A model generated the notes under the pieces. The model was not told the origin of the DNA. It made no database searches and worked only from the letters and a program-made list of their open reading frames with translations. Positions 23,855-32,328 of a stretch of DNA of 64,000 bases are shown here, piece after piece (within the stretch, counting starts at the first letter, position 1; the number at the start of each line of letters is the position of its first letter). Where the stretch lies: contig NZ_JALDST010000001.1 of the NCBI RefSeq assembly GCF_022747945.1, positions 4,898,001 to 4,962,000 of the forward strand, written 5' to 3'. The translations under genes were made by a program, and so were the position numbers. The stretch is from Micromonospora sp. R77. Lineage in GTDB: Bacteria; Actinomycetota; Actinomycetes; Mycobacteriales; Micromonosporaceae.

Positions 23855-24507
23855 CCGAGCCGCCCATCACGGTGCTCATCGCCGACGACCAGGATCTCGT
23901 CCGTACCGGGTTCGCGCTGGTCGTCAACTCGGCCCCCGACATGTGCGTGGTCGCCACCGCCGCCACCGGTACGGAAGCGGTCGCCCTCGCCGCCGAGCAC
24001 CACCCGGACGTCATCCTGATGGACATCCGGATGCCGCACACCGACGGGATCACCGCCACCCGCGCGATCCTCGCGGCCCCCGGGCCCGCCCCGAAGATCG
24101 TGGCGCTGACCACCTACGACACCGACGACTACGCGACCCGGATGCTGAGCGCCGGAGCCAGCGGCTACCTGCTCAAGGACGCGACCGCCGAAGGGCTGAC
24201 CGCCGCCATCCGCACCGTCCACCGTGGCGGTTCGGTCATCGCGCCCTCGACCACCCGGCGGCTGGTCGCCGGTCGCGACGCACCGTCGTCGACCCGCAAC
24301 AACACGGCCGTCGACGGGTTCACCGCCCGGGAACGCGACGTCTTCGACCTGATCGTGGCGGGAGCGAGCAACGCCGAGATCGCCCAGCGGCTGCACCTCG
24401 CCGAGGTCACCGTGAAGACCCACGTCGGTCGGGTGCTGGCCAAGCTGGGCGTCCGGGACCGGGTCAACATCGTGATCTGGGCGTACCGCAACGGTGCCGT
24501 CCGCTGA
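23851..24507 (+). CDS. Response regulator, NarL/LuxR family
   Basis: 218 aa. Receiver domain 1-125 with acidic pocket IADDQ, phosphoacceptor Asp in VILMDIRMP, Thr in VALTTYDTD and Lys in YLLKDAT. The C-terminal LuxR-type HTH (about 155-218) contains FTARERDVFDLIVAGASN and AEVTVKTHVGRVLAKLG. Co-translated with the kinase by a four-base overlap. It probably binds the palindromes between its operon and the divergent ABC exporter (inference). The ATG at 23851 is preceded by GGAGGGAG. Confidence 0.92.
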   Translation: MTEPPITVLIADDQDLVRTGFALVVNSAPDMCVVATAATGTEAVALAAEHHPDVILMDIRMPHTDGITATRAILAAPGPAPKIVALTTYDTDDYATRMLSAGASGYLLKDATAEGLTAAIRTVHRGGSVIAPSTTRRLVAGRDAPSSTRNNTAVDGFTARERDVFDLIVAGASNAEIAQRLHLAEVTVKTHVGRVLAKLGVRDRVNIVIWAYRNGAVR

Positions 24508-24547
24508 CCCGCGCCCGGGTGGCGGATCGCGGCCAACGCGCGAGCGG

Positions 24548-25084
24548 TCAACCGACCCGTCGGGCCAGCACCTGACCCGGCCACGGCGGCCGGCCCGGGC
24601 GCGTCACCGTGAACCGGTCGGTCGGCGTGAAGCCGCACCGCTCGTAGAAACCGACCAGCGCCCGGTCGTCACCGGCGTAGCAGTCCACCCGCAGCAGCCC
24701 GAGGCCGCGGTCGCGGGCCAGCTCCTCGGCGTACGCCAGCAGTCGCGCGCCGATCCCCAGGCCGGCGTGCGCGCGGTCGGTGAGCAGCAGGTTCACGTAC
24801 AGTTCCGGCTCGATGGGCGGTGGCACGTAATCCGTCGCCGTGCCCACCACCAGCGCACCGACGACGTCGTCGTCGAGCAGGGCCAGGTGCAGGTCGCCGC
24901 CGCTCGCCCACGCCTGCGCCTGGGCGATCCGGGCCGGGTCGGTCGAGGCCGGCGCGGTGCCCCACTGGCCGGTCCGGCCGCGCGTGGTCAGCCAGGCGAT
25001 GGCGACGTCGAACAGCCGCAGCACGCTGCCGGCGTCGCCCGGCCCGCCGCGACGGATACGGAGATCGTCGGTCACCCGGTTCAT
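24548..25084 (-). CDS. GNAT family N-acetyltransferase
   Basis: About 178 aa. The acetyl-CoA site is in VNLLLTDRAHAGLGIGARLLAYAEE, a slightly divergent V-x-x-x-R/Q-G-x-G-x-G/A pattern, and the C-terminal FYERCGFTPTDRFTV is the usual beta-6/beta-7 end. Acts in the cytoplasm on an unknown amine or protein N-terminus. I take ATG at 25084 (MNRVTDDLRIRRG) as start, four bases after the MFS gene, so the two are probably one transcript; the longer frame reaching 25114 would overlap the MFS gene. Confidence 0.85.
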   Translation of the reverse strand: MNRVTDDLRIRRGGPGDAGSVLRLFDVAIAWLTTRGRTGQWGTAPASTDPARIAQAQAWASGGDLHLALLDDDVVGALVVGTATDYVPPPIEPELYVNLLLTDRAHAGLGIGARLLAYAEELARDRGLGLLRVDCYAGDDRALVGFYERCGFTPTDRFTVTRPGRPPWPGQVLARRVG

Positions 25085-25088
25085 GCTG

Positions 25089-26339
25089 CTACACCGTCGC
25101 CGGCGGGTGCTCATCGGCCGGCCTGGTGGTCACCCGGTTCGCCAGCGCCCACCGCGCCAGTGCGGGGGCGGCCAGGCCGACCACGACGAAGAGCCCGCCC
25201 AGCGCCAGCCAGCCCGGCACACCGCCGTCGAGCAGCAGCAGGGTCAGCAGCGCCGGACCGAGCGCCCGGGCCAGACCGGCGAGCAGACCGTCCGCGCCCT
25301 GGTACGCGCCGATCGCGTCCGGCGGGGCCAGGTCGTAGGCGAGTCCCGCCGCCGCCGAACCGTGCCACAGGTCACCGACGGTGTAGACCGCCGTGGCGGC
25401 CAGCAGCAGGACGACCGCCGTCACGGTGGGCACGCCGGCCGCGACCGCGTAGAGCGGTGTCGCGGCGGCGAGGACCAGGCCGGCCCGGCGCAGCTGCCGG
25501 GCCGCCCGGACGGCCGTGTCCGCGCCCCGGCTCAGCCGCACCGCCAGCAGTACGGTGAGCACCGTGTTGGTGAGCAGCACCGCCGAGACCACCGGTGGGG
25601 GCGCGCCGGCCCGGTTCACCGCCCAGAGCGGCACCACGAGGGTGAGCATGGTCAGGTGCAGGGTGAGCACCGCCGAGGCACCGCTGACCGCGAGGAACCG
25701 CCCGTCCCGCAGCGCCCGCGCGCGTCGCGGCCGGGCCGCCGCCGGGTGGCGCGGGGCCGGTGGGAAGGCCGGAAGTCGGCGCAGGAGTGCCGCCGACAGC
25801 AGATAGGTGGCCGCGTTACCGACCACCAGCAGCTGGTACGCCAGGTGGGTGTCCGCCGCCAGTGCGAACCCGGCCAGCGCCGCCCCGACGGCGATGCCCA
25901 GGTTCGCCACCGCGCGCAGCGTGGCGAAGGCGTGCACCCGCCCCTGGGGACCACCCACCGCCGCGACCAGCGCGGCGCGTACCGCCAGGTTGCCGGAGGT
26001 GAGCAGCGCGTCCAGCACCGCCACCGCCAGGAAGGCCGGGAACGAGCCGACCAGCAGGTACGCCGCGGCCACCACCGCCTGGCACAGCTGGAGAAGGGCG
26101 CGTAGCGTACGCGGGTCGTGCCGGTCCGCCAGGCCGCCGAGCGGCACACTGGCGGTGAGCCCGACCAGCCCGGCCAGGGTGAGGCCGACGCCGACCGAGG
26201 CGGCGGAGAGTCCTACGTCCCGGGTGAGATAGAGCGCCGCCCCGGCCGTCCAGAGTCCGGAGCCGACGGTGTTGGCCAGGGTGGCCAGGGAGAGGGTGCG
26301 CAGCAGGCCGGGCGGCGGGATCGGCGAGGCCCAGCTCAT
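25089..26339 (-). CDS. MFS transporter
   Basis: 416 aa, about twelve membrane helices. The MFS loop 2-3 signature is GGLADRHDPRTLRALL. N- and C-terminal six-helix halves are joined by a basic loop (RHPAAARPRRARALRDG). It resembles drug-efflux type MFS proteins of actinomycetes; the substrate cannot be told. The leaderless -10 box TAGGGT is seven bases before the ATG. The acetyltransferase gene follows in the same transcript; an efflux pump next to an acetyltransferase is compatible with, but does not prove, a detoxification pair. Confidence 0.88.
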   Translation of the reverse strand: MSWASPIPPPGLLRTLSLATLANTVGSGLWTAGAALYLTRDVGLSAASVGVGLTLAGLVGLTASVPLGGLADRHDPRTLRALLQLCQAVVAAAYLLVGSFPAFLAVAVLDALLTSGNLAVRAALVAAVGGPQGRVHAFATLRAVANLGIAVGAALAGFALAADTHLAYQLLVVGNAATYLLSAALLRRLPAFPPAPRHPAAARPRRARALRDGRFLAVSGASAVLTLHLTMLTLVVPLWAVNRAGAPPPVVSAVLLTNTVLTVLLAVRLSRGADTAVRAARQLRRAGLVLAAATPLYAVAAGVPTVTAVVLLLAATAVYTVGDLWHGSAAAGLAYDLAPPDAIGAYQGADGLLAGLARALGPALLTLLLLDGGVPGWLALGGLFVVVGLAAPALARWALANRVTTRPADEHPPATV

Positions 26340-26346
26340 GCCTCCG

Positions 26347-26352
26347 ACCCTA
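26347..26352 (-). promoter_or_regulatory. -10 box TAGGGT, leaderless start of the MFS gene
   Basis: On the minus strand TAGGGT ends seven bases before the ATG at 26339; no Shine-Dalgarno sequence at a useful distance. Confidence 0.5.
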
Positions 26353-26396
26353 GGAAAGGCCGGGCGGTCCGATCGCCCCGAACGGCGCGACGCCGA

Positions 26397-27008
26397 TCAC
26401 ACCGGACGTACCGCGGCCGCCCGCTCCCACGGGTGCGGTACGCGTACCGATGCCATGCCGGCCGCCGTCGCGGCCTGCACGCCGAGGTCGGTGTCCTCGA
26501 AGACCAGGCAGTGCTCCGGCGGTACGCCCAGCCGCCGGGCGGCGAGCAGGAAACCGGCCGGATCGGGCTTGGCCCGGGTGTAGTCGCCGGCGCAGACCAG
26601 CGTCTCGAACCGGTCGAGCAGTCCCAGTGCCGTCAGCGAGGCGGTGACCGACTCGCGGGTGCTGCCCGAGACGACCGCGAACGGCACCCGCCCGTACGCG
26701 TCCTCGATGTGCGCCAGCACCTCCGGCACAGCCGTCAGCTCGGGCAGGAACCGCTGGTAGAGCTCCTCGCGACGGGCGGCCACCAGGTCGACGGGCATGG
26801 CGAGCCCGTGCCGGGAGTTGAGGTCGACCACGATGTCGGCGACCGGCCGGCCGCCCCAGGCGTAGAAGAGCTCCTCGGGAAACTCGCAGCCCCACTCGTC
26901 CAGCGCCCCGCACCAGGCGCGGTGGTGCACCGGCATCGAGTCGACGATCGTGCCGTCGCAGTCGAAGAGGTATGCGCGGAACTCGCCGGGCGGCAGGATC
27001 AGGGCCAT
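26397..27008 (-). CDS. HAD-superfamily phosphatase (beta-phosphoglucomutase-like)
   Basis: 203 aa. HAD motif [19 protein letters not shown] holds the nucleophile Asp and the general acid Asp; motif II is [10 protein letters not shown], motif [18 protein letters not shown] and motif [14 protein letters not shown]. The small helical cap type ([29 protein letters not shown]) fits the subgroup acting on hexose phosphates or related sugars. The precise substrate is unknown. TACCCT lies six bases upstream of ATG, a leaderless start. Divergent from the acetyltransferase gene at 27080. Confidence 0.87.
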   Translation of the reverse strand: MALILPPGEFRAYLFDCDGTIVDSMPVHHRAWCGALDEWGCEFPEELFYAWGGRPVADIVVDLNSRHGLAMPVDLVAARREELYQRFLPELTAVPEVLAHIEDAYGRVPFAVVSGSTRESVTASLTALGLLDRFETLVCAGDYTRAKPDPAGFLLAARRLGVPPEHCLVFEDTDLGVQAATAAGMASVRVPHPWERAAAVRPV

Positions 27009-27014
27009 CGCTGC

Positions 27015-27020
27015 AGGGTA
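27015..27020 (-). promoter_or_regulatory. -10 box TACCCT, leaderless start of the HAD phosphatase gene
   Basis: On the minus strand TACCCT ends six bases before ATG at 27008. The divergent gene at 27080 has a comparable CAGGGT (27067-27072) seven bases before its GTG. Confidence 0.45.
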
Positions 27021-27079
27021 CGTGCCCGGTCCGGAAACTCGCTGGCCCGTACCGGCCCGCTGGTGCCAGGGTCGGCGCC

Positions 27080-27592
27080 GTGGAGAGCATCAGGACGGCG
27101 CGGGCGGACGAGTTGACCGAGGTGCAGCGGATCGAGGTGGCCTCCGGGGCGCCGTTCCGGGAGATCGGCATGACCGAGGTCGCCGACATGCCGCCGCTGC
27201 CGCTGGACGTGCTGGTCGCCGCGCAGCGGGTCGGGTGCGTCCGGGTGGCCGTGGACGAGGCCGACCGGCCGGTCGCCTTCGTGGTGGTCGATCTCGTCGA
27301 CGGCTGCGCGCACGTGCAGCAGCTCAGCGTCGACCCCGGGTACGCCCGGCGGGGGATCGGACGGCGGTTGCTCGACGAGGTGGCGGGTTGGGCGGCCGGC
27401 CAGGGCCGGCCGGCGCTGACGCTGACCACGTTCCGCAGCGTGCCGTGGAACGGGCCGTACTACGTGCGCTGCGGGTTCCGGGAGCTGACCGGGGCAGAGG
27501 TGACCCCGGGGCTGATCGGGTTGCTGGCGGCGGAGGCGGCGCTGGGACTGGACCCGGCCGACCGGATCGCGATGCGCCGGCCGGTCGGTTGA
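27080..27592 (+). CDS. GNAT family N-acetyltransferase
   Basis: 170 aa from GTG at 27080 ([19 protein letters not shown]), which agrees with a -10-like CAGGGT seven bases upstream and no Shine-Dalgarno sequence; the longer frame to 26972 is in the divergent gene and rejected. Acetyl-CoA motif [23 protein letters not shown] is complete, followed by [17 protein letters not shown] and [10 protein letters not shown]. The ending resembles acetyltransferases that act on small amines. Substrate unknown. Convergent with the genes to the right. Confidence 0.88.
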   Translation: MESIRTARADELTEVQRIEVASGAPFREIGMTEVADMPPLPLDVLVAAQRVGCVRVAVDEADRPVAFVVVDLVDGCAHVQQLSVDPGYARRGIGRRLLDEVAGWAAGQGRPALTLTTFRSVPWNGPYYVRCGFRELTGAEVTPGLIGLLAAEAALGLDPADRIAMRRPVG

Positions 27593-27595
27593 CCG

Positions 27596-27757
27596 TCAGC
27601 GCCGCCCCGGCGGTGGACCGCCGTACAGGTGCGCCCGGTCGTCCCGGTCCCGGGTCCACCGGGCCGCGCGGAACAGGTCGAGTCGGCCACGGAGGGTGGC
27701 GGCGGCGTCACGGCTGGTCCACCGCAGCCGGATCCGCTGCACCACCAGGCCGCTCAC
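27596..27757 (-). CDS. Small hypothetical protein coupled to the upstream gene
   Basis: 53 aa, Arg-rich and hydrophilic (VSGLVVQRIRLRWTSRD at the start). No family recognised. The reason for calling it is the GTGA overlap with the stop of the preceding minus-strand gene, which gives translational coupling, and the fact that it otherwise fills the space to the convergent acetyltransferase. It is short, and could be a chance open frame. Confidence 0.4.
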   Translation of the reverse strand: MSGLVVQRIRLRWTSRDAAATLRGRLDLFRAARWTRDRDDRAHLYGGPPPGRR

Positions 27758-28677
27758 CCGTCCGCCGCCCCGGTCAGGCGTTCCGTCGCCAGGCAGGAGA
27801 TCAGGCAGCGTTCCTTGGCGTCGCCGGTCAGCCGGGCCGTCCAGTCGGTGAAGCCGCCGTCGCCGACCTCCAGCGCGTCGCCGTGCAGGGTGAGGCGCAG
27901 CGCGGCGCCCCGGTAGTAGCCGCGCCCGCGTTGCCGCTCCGGCTCGTCGTGCAGCGGCACACCGTCGGCGCTGAGCGCCGGCCGGACCGTGTCGGCGAGC
28001 CGTTCCCCGAGGACCGGGTCCAGAACGGTGAGCCGCAGCCGGGGCGCGGCCGTGGGGCCCAGGTCGGCGAGGGCCGCGTGCCAGAAGGCGAGGTGCCGGA
28101 CCAGCAGCCGCGCCTCGGTCCGCCCCGACCCGGTGTCCCGGGCGGTGGACACCAGCGTGAAGAGCCGGAAGTGCGCCGACGCCCCCGGGCCGAAGTCCTG
28201 CGCCCGCAGCACCCGGTGCGCGGCGGCCAGGTGCACCTCGTCGGCGTGCTGCCGGCGTACGGCTGCCTCCACCGCGAGGGCGTTCGTCGGGTCGCTCACC
28301 ACCTCGGTGCCCCGCATGGTGCTGACGATCCGGTGCTGGCTGACCGGGGCGACGGCGGCGCAGGTGCCGAGCGGGGCGACCGGGGACAGTTCCACCCCCG
28401 CCACGTCGGCCGGCAGCAGCTCCCACAGCCGTCCCTCCACCCGCGACAGGGCGCGGGGGTCGACGTCCGCCGGTCGGACGAAGCGGTCCTCGCGCCAGCG
28501 CCGGACCACGTCCGCCGGACGTGCCGCCGCCGCGCGGTCGCCGGCGACCGCCAGCAGCGCGGTCCGCAGGTCGGCACCGGGCAGGCCGGCGAGTGCCGCA
28601 CGGGTCCCCGTCGGCAGCGCCGCCCACACCCGGCGTTCCGCGCCGGTCCGTCCGTCTGCGTCCATGCCCGCCACCAT
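27754..28677 (-). CDS. Conserved actinobacterial protein of unknown function
   Basis: 307 aa, soluble. I do not know the function. A central block (GTCAAVAPVSQHRIVSTMRG, then EVVSDPTNALAVEAA, then AHFRLFTLVSTARDTGSG) is strongly patterned and reminds me of class II aminoacyl-tRNA-synthetase-like folds (an Arg/Phe-rich strand after a His), but ATP-binding motifs are not clear. Related proteins occur widely in Streptomyces and Micromonospora as hypothetical proteins. Start ATG at 28677 or 28665; no good Shine-Dalgarno sequence. It is followed by an overlapping 53-codon frame and preceded by an SMR transporter gene on the same strand. Confidence 0.7.
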   Translation of the reverse strand: MVAGMDADGRTGAERRVWAALPTGTRAALAGLPGADLRTALLAVAGDRAAAARPADVVRRWREDRFVRPADVDPRALSRVEGRLWELLPADVAGVELSPVAPLGTCAAVAPVSQHRIVSTMRGTEVVSDPTNALAVEAAVRRQHADEVHLAAAHRVLRAQDFGPGASAHFRLFTLVSTARDTGSGRTEARLLVRHLAFWHAALADLGPTAAPRLRLTVLDPVLGERLADTVRPALSADGVPLHDEPERQRGRGYYRGAALRLTLHGDALEVGDGGFTDWTARLTGDAKERCLISCLATERLTGAADG

Positions 28678-28713
28678 CGCGTACGCGCCAGGGTGCGTCC
28701 ACCCGGTTTCGGC

Positions 28714-29034
28714 CTAGTGCGCGCCACCGAGGTTCAGCACCACCACCCCGGCGATGACCAGTCCCGCCCCGATCACCTTGACCGCGCTCAGCGGCTCGTC
28801 GAGGAAGACCGCGCCGATGCCCACGATGGCCGCCGTGCCCAGCCCCGACCAGATCGCGTACGCGACGCCGACCGGGATCTCCTTGACGGTCAGGGAGAGC
28901 AGCCCGAACGACGACAGGTAGGCGACCGCCACACCGAGGGTGGGCCAGAGCCGGGTGAAGCCGTCGGTGGCCTTGAGCAGGCTGGTGCCGATCACCTCGG
29001 CGGCGATCGCGCCGAACAGGAAGAGGTACGCCAT
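28714..29034 (-). CDS. Small multidrug resistance (SMR/EmrE-type) transporter
   Basis: 106 aa, four membrane helices, drug/H+ antiporter of the QacE/EmrE type. The essential membrane Glu is in GAIAAEVIGTSLLK; VGVAYAIWSGLGTA (helix 3) and GAGLVIAGVVVLNL (helix 4) are also characteristic. The WSGLGTA motif is the SMR signature. I choose ATG at 29034 (MAYLFLFGAIAAEV); the longer frame to 29145 adds a non-membrane Arg/Pro-rich leader absent from the family. It works as a dimer. Substrate is probably lipophilic cations or guanidinium (inference). Confidence 0.92.
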   Translation of the reverse strand: MAYLFLFGAIAAEVIGTSLLKATDGFTRLWPTLGVAVAYLSSFGLLSLTVKEIPVGVAYAIWSGLGTAAIVGIGAVFLDEPLSAVKVIGAGLVIAGVVVLNLGGAH

Positions 29035-29215
29035 CAGCGGACCGTACCGGGGCGCCGGTCGGCCGCGCGGGAGGAACCGGACCGGCGCGCGGCGGGGACG
29101 GCCGCCTGCTGCCGGGGCCCGCACCGACCACGAAGGATCGTGCATCCACGGATCGTGGTCAGGACGAAGCCTCTACCGCAGGACCACACATCGTCCGGAC
29201 AGAAGGGAATTCACC

Positions 29216-29518
29216 ATGAAGAAGATGATGTACGCCGGGGGCGTCGTCGCCGCGTTCGCCGCGAGCCTCGCCGTCGCCGCGCCCGCCTCGGCCGCTCCGG
29301 CCAACGAGGGCGCGGCCTGCACCCAGGCCGGACTCGGCACGCTGAAGAGCCTCGGCCTGCTCCGGGCGGCGGCGCAGCAGAAGATCGACTACTCGACCCT
29401 GGCCGACCCGACGGCCGGCCCGATCTTCGCCGACCTGCCGGCCGGCTCGTACCTGTCGCTGGGCCAGGTCGTGAAGCTGCACCACACCAACCCGGAGCTG
29501 TTCGCCTGGTGCCGCTGA
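29216..29518 (+). CDS. Small secreted protein
   Basis: 100 aa. Signal peptide MKKMMYAGGVVAAFAASLAV ending at about PASAAP, then a compact mature part of some 70 residues with two Cys (AACTQAGLG and FAWCR at the extreme end), likely one disulfide. The function is unknown; similar short secreted proteins occur throughout Actinobacteria. AGAAGGGAAT precedes the ATG as ribosome-binding site. Two strong hairpins follow, one of them a member of the repeated terminator family. Confidence 0.75.
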   Translation: MKKMMYAGGVVAAFAASLAVAAPASAAPANEGAACTQAGLGTLKSLGLLRAAAQQKIDYSTLADPTAGPIFADLPAGSYLSLGQVVKLHHTNPELFAWCR

Positions 29519-29564
29519 CCCGTGGGCCCGGCGGCCGGAGCTGAGCCGACCGTGCCTCGATGCG

Positions 29565-29597
29565 AGTGGGGCCACCCTTTGCCGGGGTGGCCCCACT
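29565..29597 (+). terminator. 13-bp GC-rich hairpin terminator
   Basis: Arms 29565-29577 and 29585-29597 pair perfectly around a 7-base loop, 47 bases after the stop of the small secreted protein. It abuts a second hairpin with the same orientation. Confidence 0.7.
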
Positions 29598-29648
29598 TTC
29601 ACGGAAAGAGTGGCCTCCGAGCTTCCGGAGGCCACTCTTTCCGTGAAA
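29597..29648. terminator. Perfect 23-bp hairpin terminator (repeat family copy 3)
   Basis: Arms 29597-29619 and 29626-29648 match perfectly with a 6-base loop. It lies between convergent genes (ending at 29518 + and 29672 -) and can serve both. The arm core CACGGAAAGAGTGGC is the same as in copy 2 at 2807-2852; the inner part of the stem differs. Confidence 0.8.
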
Positions 29649-29671
29649 ATGCGCGGATCTGGGGAGGGGGG

Positions 29672-32281
29672 TCAGGAGAGGGTGCAGGCGGTGTTGTTGA
29701 GGGTGATCAGGGTGGGGTTGGGGTTGGGGCCGCCGGCCGTCGCCCCGTTCAGGCCGAAGGTGACCGTGCCGCCGGGAGCGATCTTCGCGTTCCACGAGAG
29801 GTTCTTCGCGGTGACCGTGGCGCCGGACTGGGCGACCTGCGCCGACCAGTAGCTGCTCACCTTCTGGTCGCCGGTGAACGCCCAGCGCAGGCTCCACCCG
29901 TCCACCGCCGTCGTGCCGGTGTTGCGGACGGTGACCTGGGTGGTGAAGCCGTCCGGCCAGCTGCCGTGGGTGGTGTAGGTGACCGCGCAGGTCGACGCCG
30001 GCACCGCCTTCGCGTCGCCCTGATCGGCGAGGAACGACGCGAGCCAGGCCAGCGCCGAGTTCCAGTTGATCGCCACCTCGTTGGTCGAGTACGAGTTGAT
30101 GTCGTCCACGTAGCAGAACATCGGCTTGCAGCCGGCCAGCAGGTTCGCCGCGTACGGGTCCTGGATGCCGGCGTTGGCGCCACCGGCGAGGGAGCCGGCC
30201 GGCGGGTTCGGCAGGGCCGGGTCCAACTGGTGGGCGAAGATCCGGCTGTGCTGGTTGTGCGCGTTCTGCTCGCCCCAGCCGGTCACGTACGACATGTTCA
30301 GCGCGTTGCGGCCGAGCAGGTAGTCGGCGGTCTGCACCGCCCCGTCCCGGTACTTCGCGTCCCGGGTCAGGTCGAACGCGGTGGCCAGCACGACCGCGTT
30401 GTTGACGATGTTGCTGTTGCTGCCCCAGACATAGCTGGCCGCGTCACCCGGCAGCGGCAGCCCGTACGCCTGGGCGCGCAGCGCCGTCAGGTAGCGGTCG
30501 GCGGCGGCGGTCACCGAGGCCCGGACGCGGGTCTTCTCGGCGGCCGGCAGCCCGTTCGGCACGGTGGCCAGGTCGAGCCGGCCCAGCGCGCCGACGCTCT
30601 GCCACCCGAACGCGCCGCTGGCGTCGAAGACGTCGGCGGTGTGCAGCGGGGACGCGGTCAGGTCGGTCAGGTAGCTCTTCTCCCCGGTGGTCAGCCAGAG
30701 TTCGACGGCCGCCCAGTAGAACTCGTCGGCGACCTTGTCGTCCTCGTACGCGCCACCGCCGGTGCCGTCTGCCGCGCTGGCGAGGATCGCCGGGTGCGCC
30801 TTCGCCGCCGCGTAGGCGGTCTTCGCGGCCTTGCCGCAGCGGGCCGCGAACGCCGCGTCGTAGGGGGCGAACAGCCGGGCGCACTGGGCCGCGACGGCGG
30901 CCAGGTTGAGGGTGGCCGCGGTGGACGGCGGGTGCAGCTCGCGGGGCTGCGGGTCGTCCTGCGGGGCGAGCGGCAGGCCGGTCCACGCCTTGTCGTGGAT
31001 CTTGTGGTGGGCCATCCCGGCGAGCGGCTGGCCGGCGGGCACCTGCATGCGCAGCAGGAACTCCAGCTCCCAGCGGGCCTCGTCGAGCACGTCGGGGACC
31101 TTGTTGCCGCGCTCGGGCACCCGCAGCGTCGCATCGCCCAGTGCGGCGCCGGCCGCCGCGGTCTCCGCGGTCTTGGTCCGCTCGAAGGCGTTGAGCAGCT
31201 GGTAGGTGGCGATGCCGCCGTTGACCACGTACTTGCCGTGGTCGCCGGCGTCGTACCAGCCGCCGCGCACGTCGAGGCGGTAGTCGCAGACGCCGGGCTG
31301 GCACGGCACGTCGGTGTCGCCCTGGTTGGGGGCCACGCCGAGGTGACCGGCCGGGCGGGCGTACGCGGCGCCGATCAGGTCGCCGTCGATCGGGGTGCCG
31401 CTGCGCTGGGCGTAGAAGAACTGGAGCGAGTCGGCGCGCAGCCGGTCGTAGAGGGTGCCGGAGATGTCGAACGGGTGGCTGGTCTCCCCGTCGACCGTCA
31501 GCCGGTAGCCGGTGCCGGGGGTGCGGAACGCCGAGAAGTCGACGGTCTGCACGTTCTGGTCCGATGCCGCGTCCACGCCGCGCGGGGTGGTCCGGCCGCT
31601 GGCCACCACCGCACCGGCGGCGGAGGTGAGCTGCCAGTCCAGCGGATCGGTGGCGGTGGTGACCACGGTGGCGTTCTTCGGGCCGCCGGGCAGGTAGCCG
31701 ACCTGGTTGACCCGGACCCGTGGCCCGGTCTCCGGCTCGTACGGCGGGGCCGCCTCGCCACCGCGGAGCGAGACGTTGTCCAGGCAGAAGGTCTGCGCCG
31801 CCGCGTTGCCGCCGAGCTGGAAGACGAGCTGGGCGCCGGCGTTGTCGGCGGGGGCGGTGAACGTGGTGGTGACGTGGGTGGCGGTGCCGGTCGCGGTGGC
31901 GTCGACGCTGGCGTACGCGGTGTAGGGCGCGCTGCCCTGTTGCAGCACGGCCTTGACGGCCGCCCCGGGGGTGGCGGAGACGTCGAAGGAGAGCTGGTAC
32001 TCGGCACCGGCGGTCAGCGGGACGGCGTCCTCGCCGATGCCCGCGTCCCACGGGTTCGCCAGGCCGCCGGCCACGGTGGTGCAGAGCCGGCCGTCGGTGA
32101 CCGCGAGCGGTCCGGTGCCGTACGAGAACCAGGGCGCCACGCCGGCGCTGAAGTCACCGTTCTGGAGCTGTTCCGGGGCGTCCGGTGGCACCTCGGCGTG
32201 GGCCACGCCGGCGGTGGCGCCGGTGAGGACCAGGGTGGTGGCCGCGGCGAGCGCCGTGCGGCGACGTCGGGATAAGGTCAC
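29672..32281 (-). CDS. Secreted glycoside hydrolase family 9 cellulase with CBM4/9-like and CBM2 modules
   Basis: 869 aa. Signal peptide 1-36 (VTLSRRRRTALAAATTLVL...AHAEV). Then a CBM4/9-like beta module (about 38-170), a CelD_N Ig-like module (about 185-265, VRVNQVGYLPGGPKNATVV) and the GH9 (alpha/alpha)6 catalytic domain (about 275-750). Catalytic Asp residues are in GGWYDAGDHGKYV; the acid Glu is in STNEVAINWNSALAW. Also typical are VLDEARWELEFLLRMQ and GRNALNMSYVTGWG. The last 100 residues are a CBM2 cellulose-binding module with a conserved Cys pair (STCAVTYTTHGSWPDGF to NTACTLS). The protein acts outside the cell on cellulose, probably as endo- or processive glucanase. A CebR operator lies upstream. 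Start GTG at 32281 has AAGGAA as ribosome-binding site. Confidence 0.93.
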   Translation of the reverse strand: MTLSRRRRTALAAATTLVLTGATAGVAHAEVPPDAPEQLQNGDFSAGVAPWFSYGTGPLAVTDGRLCTTVAGGLANPWDAGIGEDAVPLTAGAEYQLSFDVSATPGAAVKAVLQQGSAPYTAYASVDATATGTATHVTTTFTAPADNAGAQLVFQLGGNAAAQTFCLDNVSLRGGEAAPPYEPETGPRVRVNQVGYLPGGPKNATVVTTATDPLDWQLTSAAGAVVASGRTTPRGVDAASDQNVQTVDFSAFRTPGTGYRLTVDGETSHPFDISGTLYDRLRADSLQFFYAQRSGTPIDGDLIGAAYARPAGHLGVAPNQGDTDVPCQPGVCDYRLDVRGGWYDAGDHGKYVVNGGIATYQLLNAFERTKTAETAAAGAALGDATLRVPERGNKVPDVLDEARWELEFLLRMQVPAGQPLAGMAHHKIHDKAWTGLPLAPQDDPQPRELHPPSTAATLNLAAVAAQCARLFAPYDAAFAARCGKAAKTAYAAAKAHPAILASAADGTGGGAYEDDKVADEFYWAAVELWLTTGEKSYLTDLTASPLHTADVFDASGAFGWQSVGALGRLDLATVPNGLPAAEKTRVRASVTAAADRYLTALRAQAYGLPLPGDAASYVWGSNSNIVNNAVVLATAFDLTRDAKYRDGAVQTADYLLGRNALNMSYVTGWGEQNAHNQHSRIFAHQLDPALPNPPAGSLAGGANAGIQDPYAANLLAGCKPMFCYVDDINSYSTNEVAINWNSALAWLASFLADQGDAKAVPASTCAVTYTTHGSWPDGFTTQVTVRNTGTTAVDGWSLRWAFTGDQKVSSYWSAQVAQSGATVTAKNLSWNAKIAPGGTVTFGLNGATAGGPNPNPTLITLNNTACTLS

Positions 32282-32328
32282 GGAGGTTCCTTCCGTGCAG
32301 GGGAGTGGGGGATGCGAGGCGGTAGAGC

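Noticed and set aside
29522..32275. A 917-codon plus-strand open frame opposite the cellulase
   Set aside because: Its composition is Gly/Arg/Val-rich with no domain, and the minus strand carries a full GH9 cellulase with signal peptide and binding modules.
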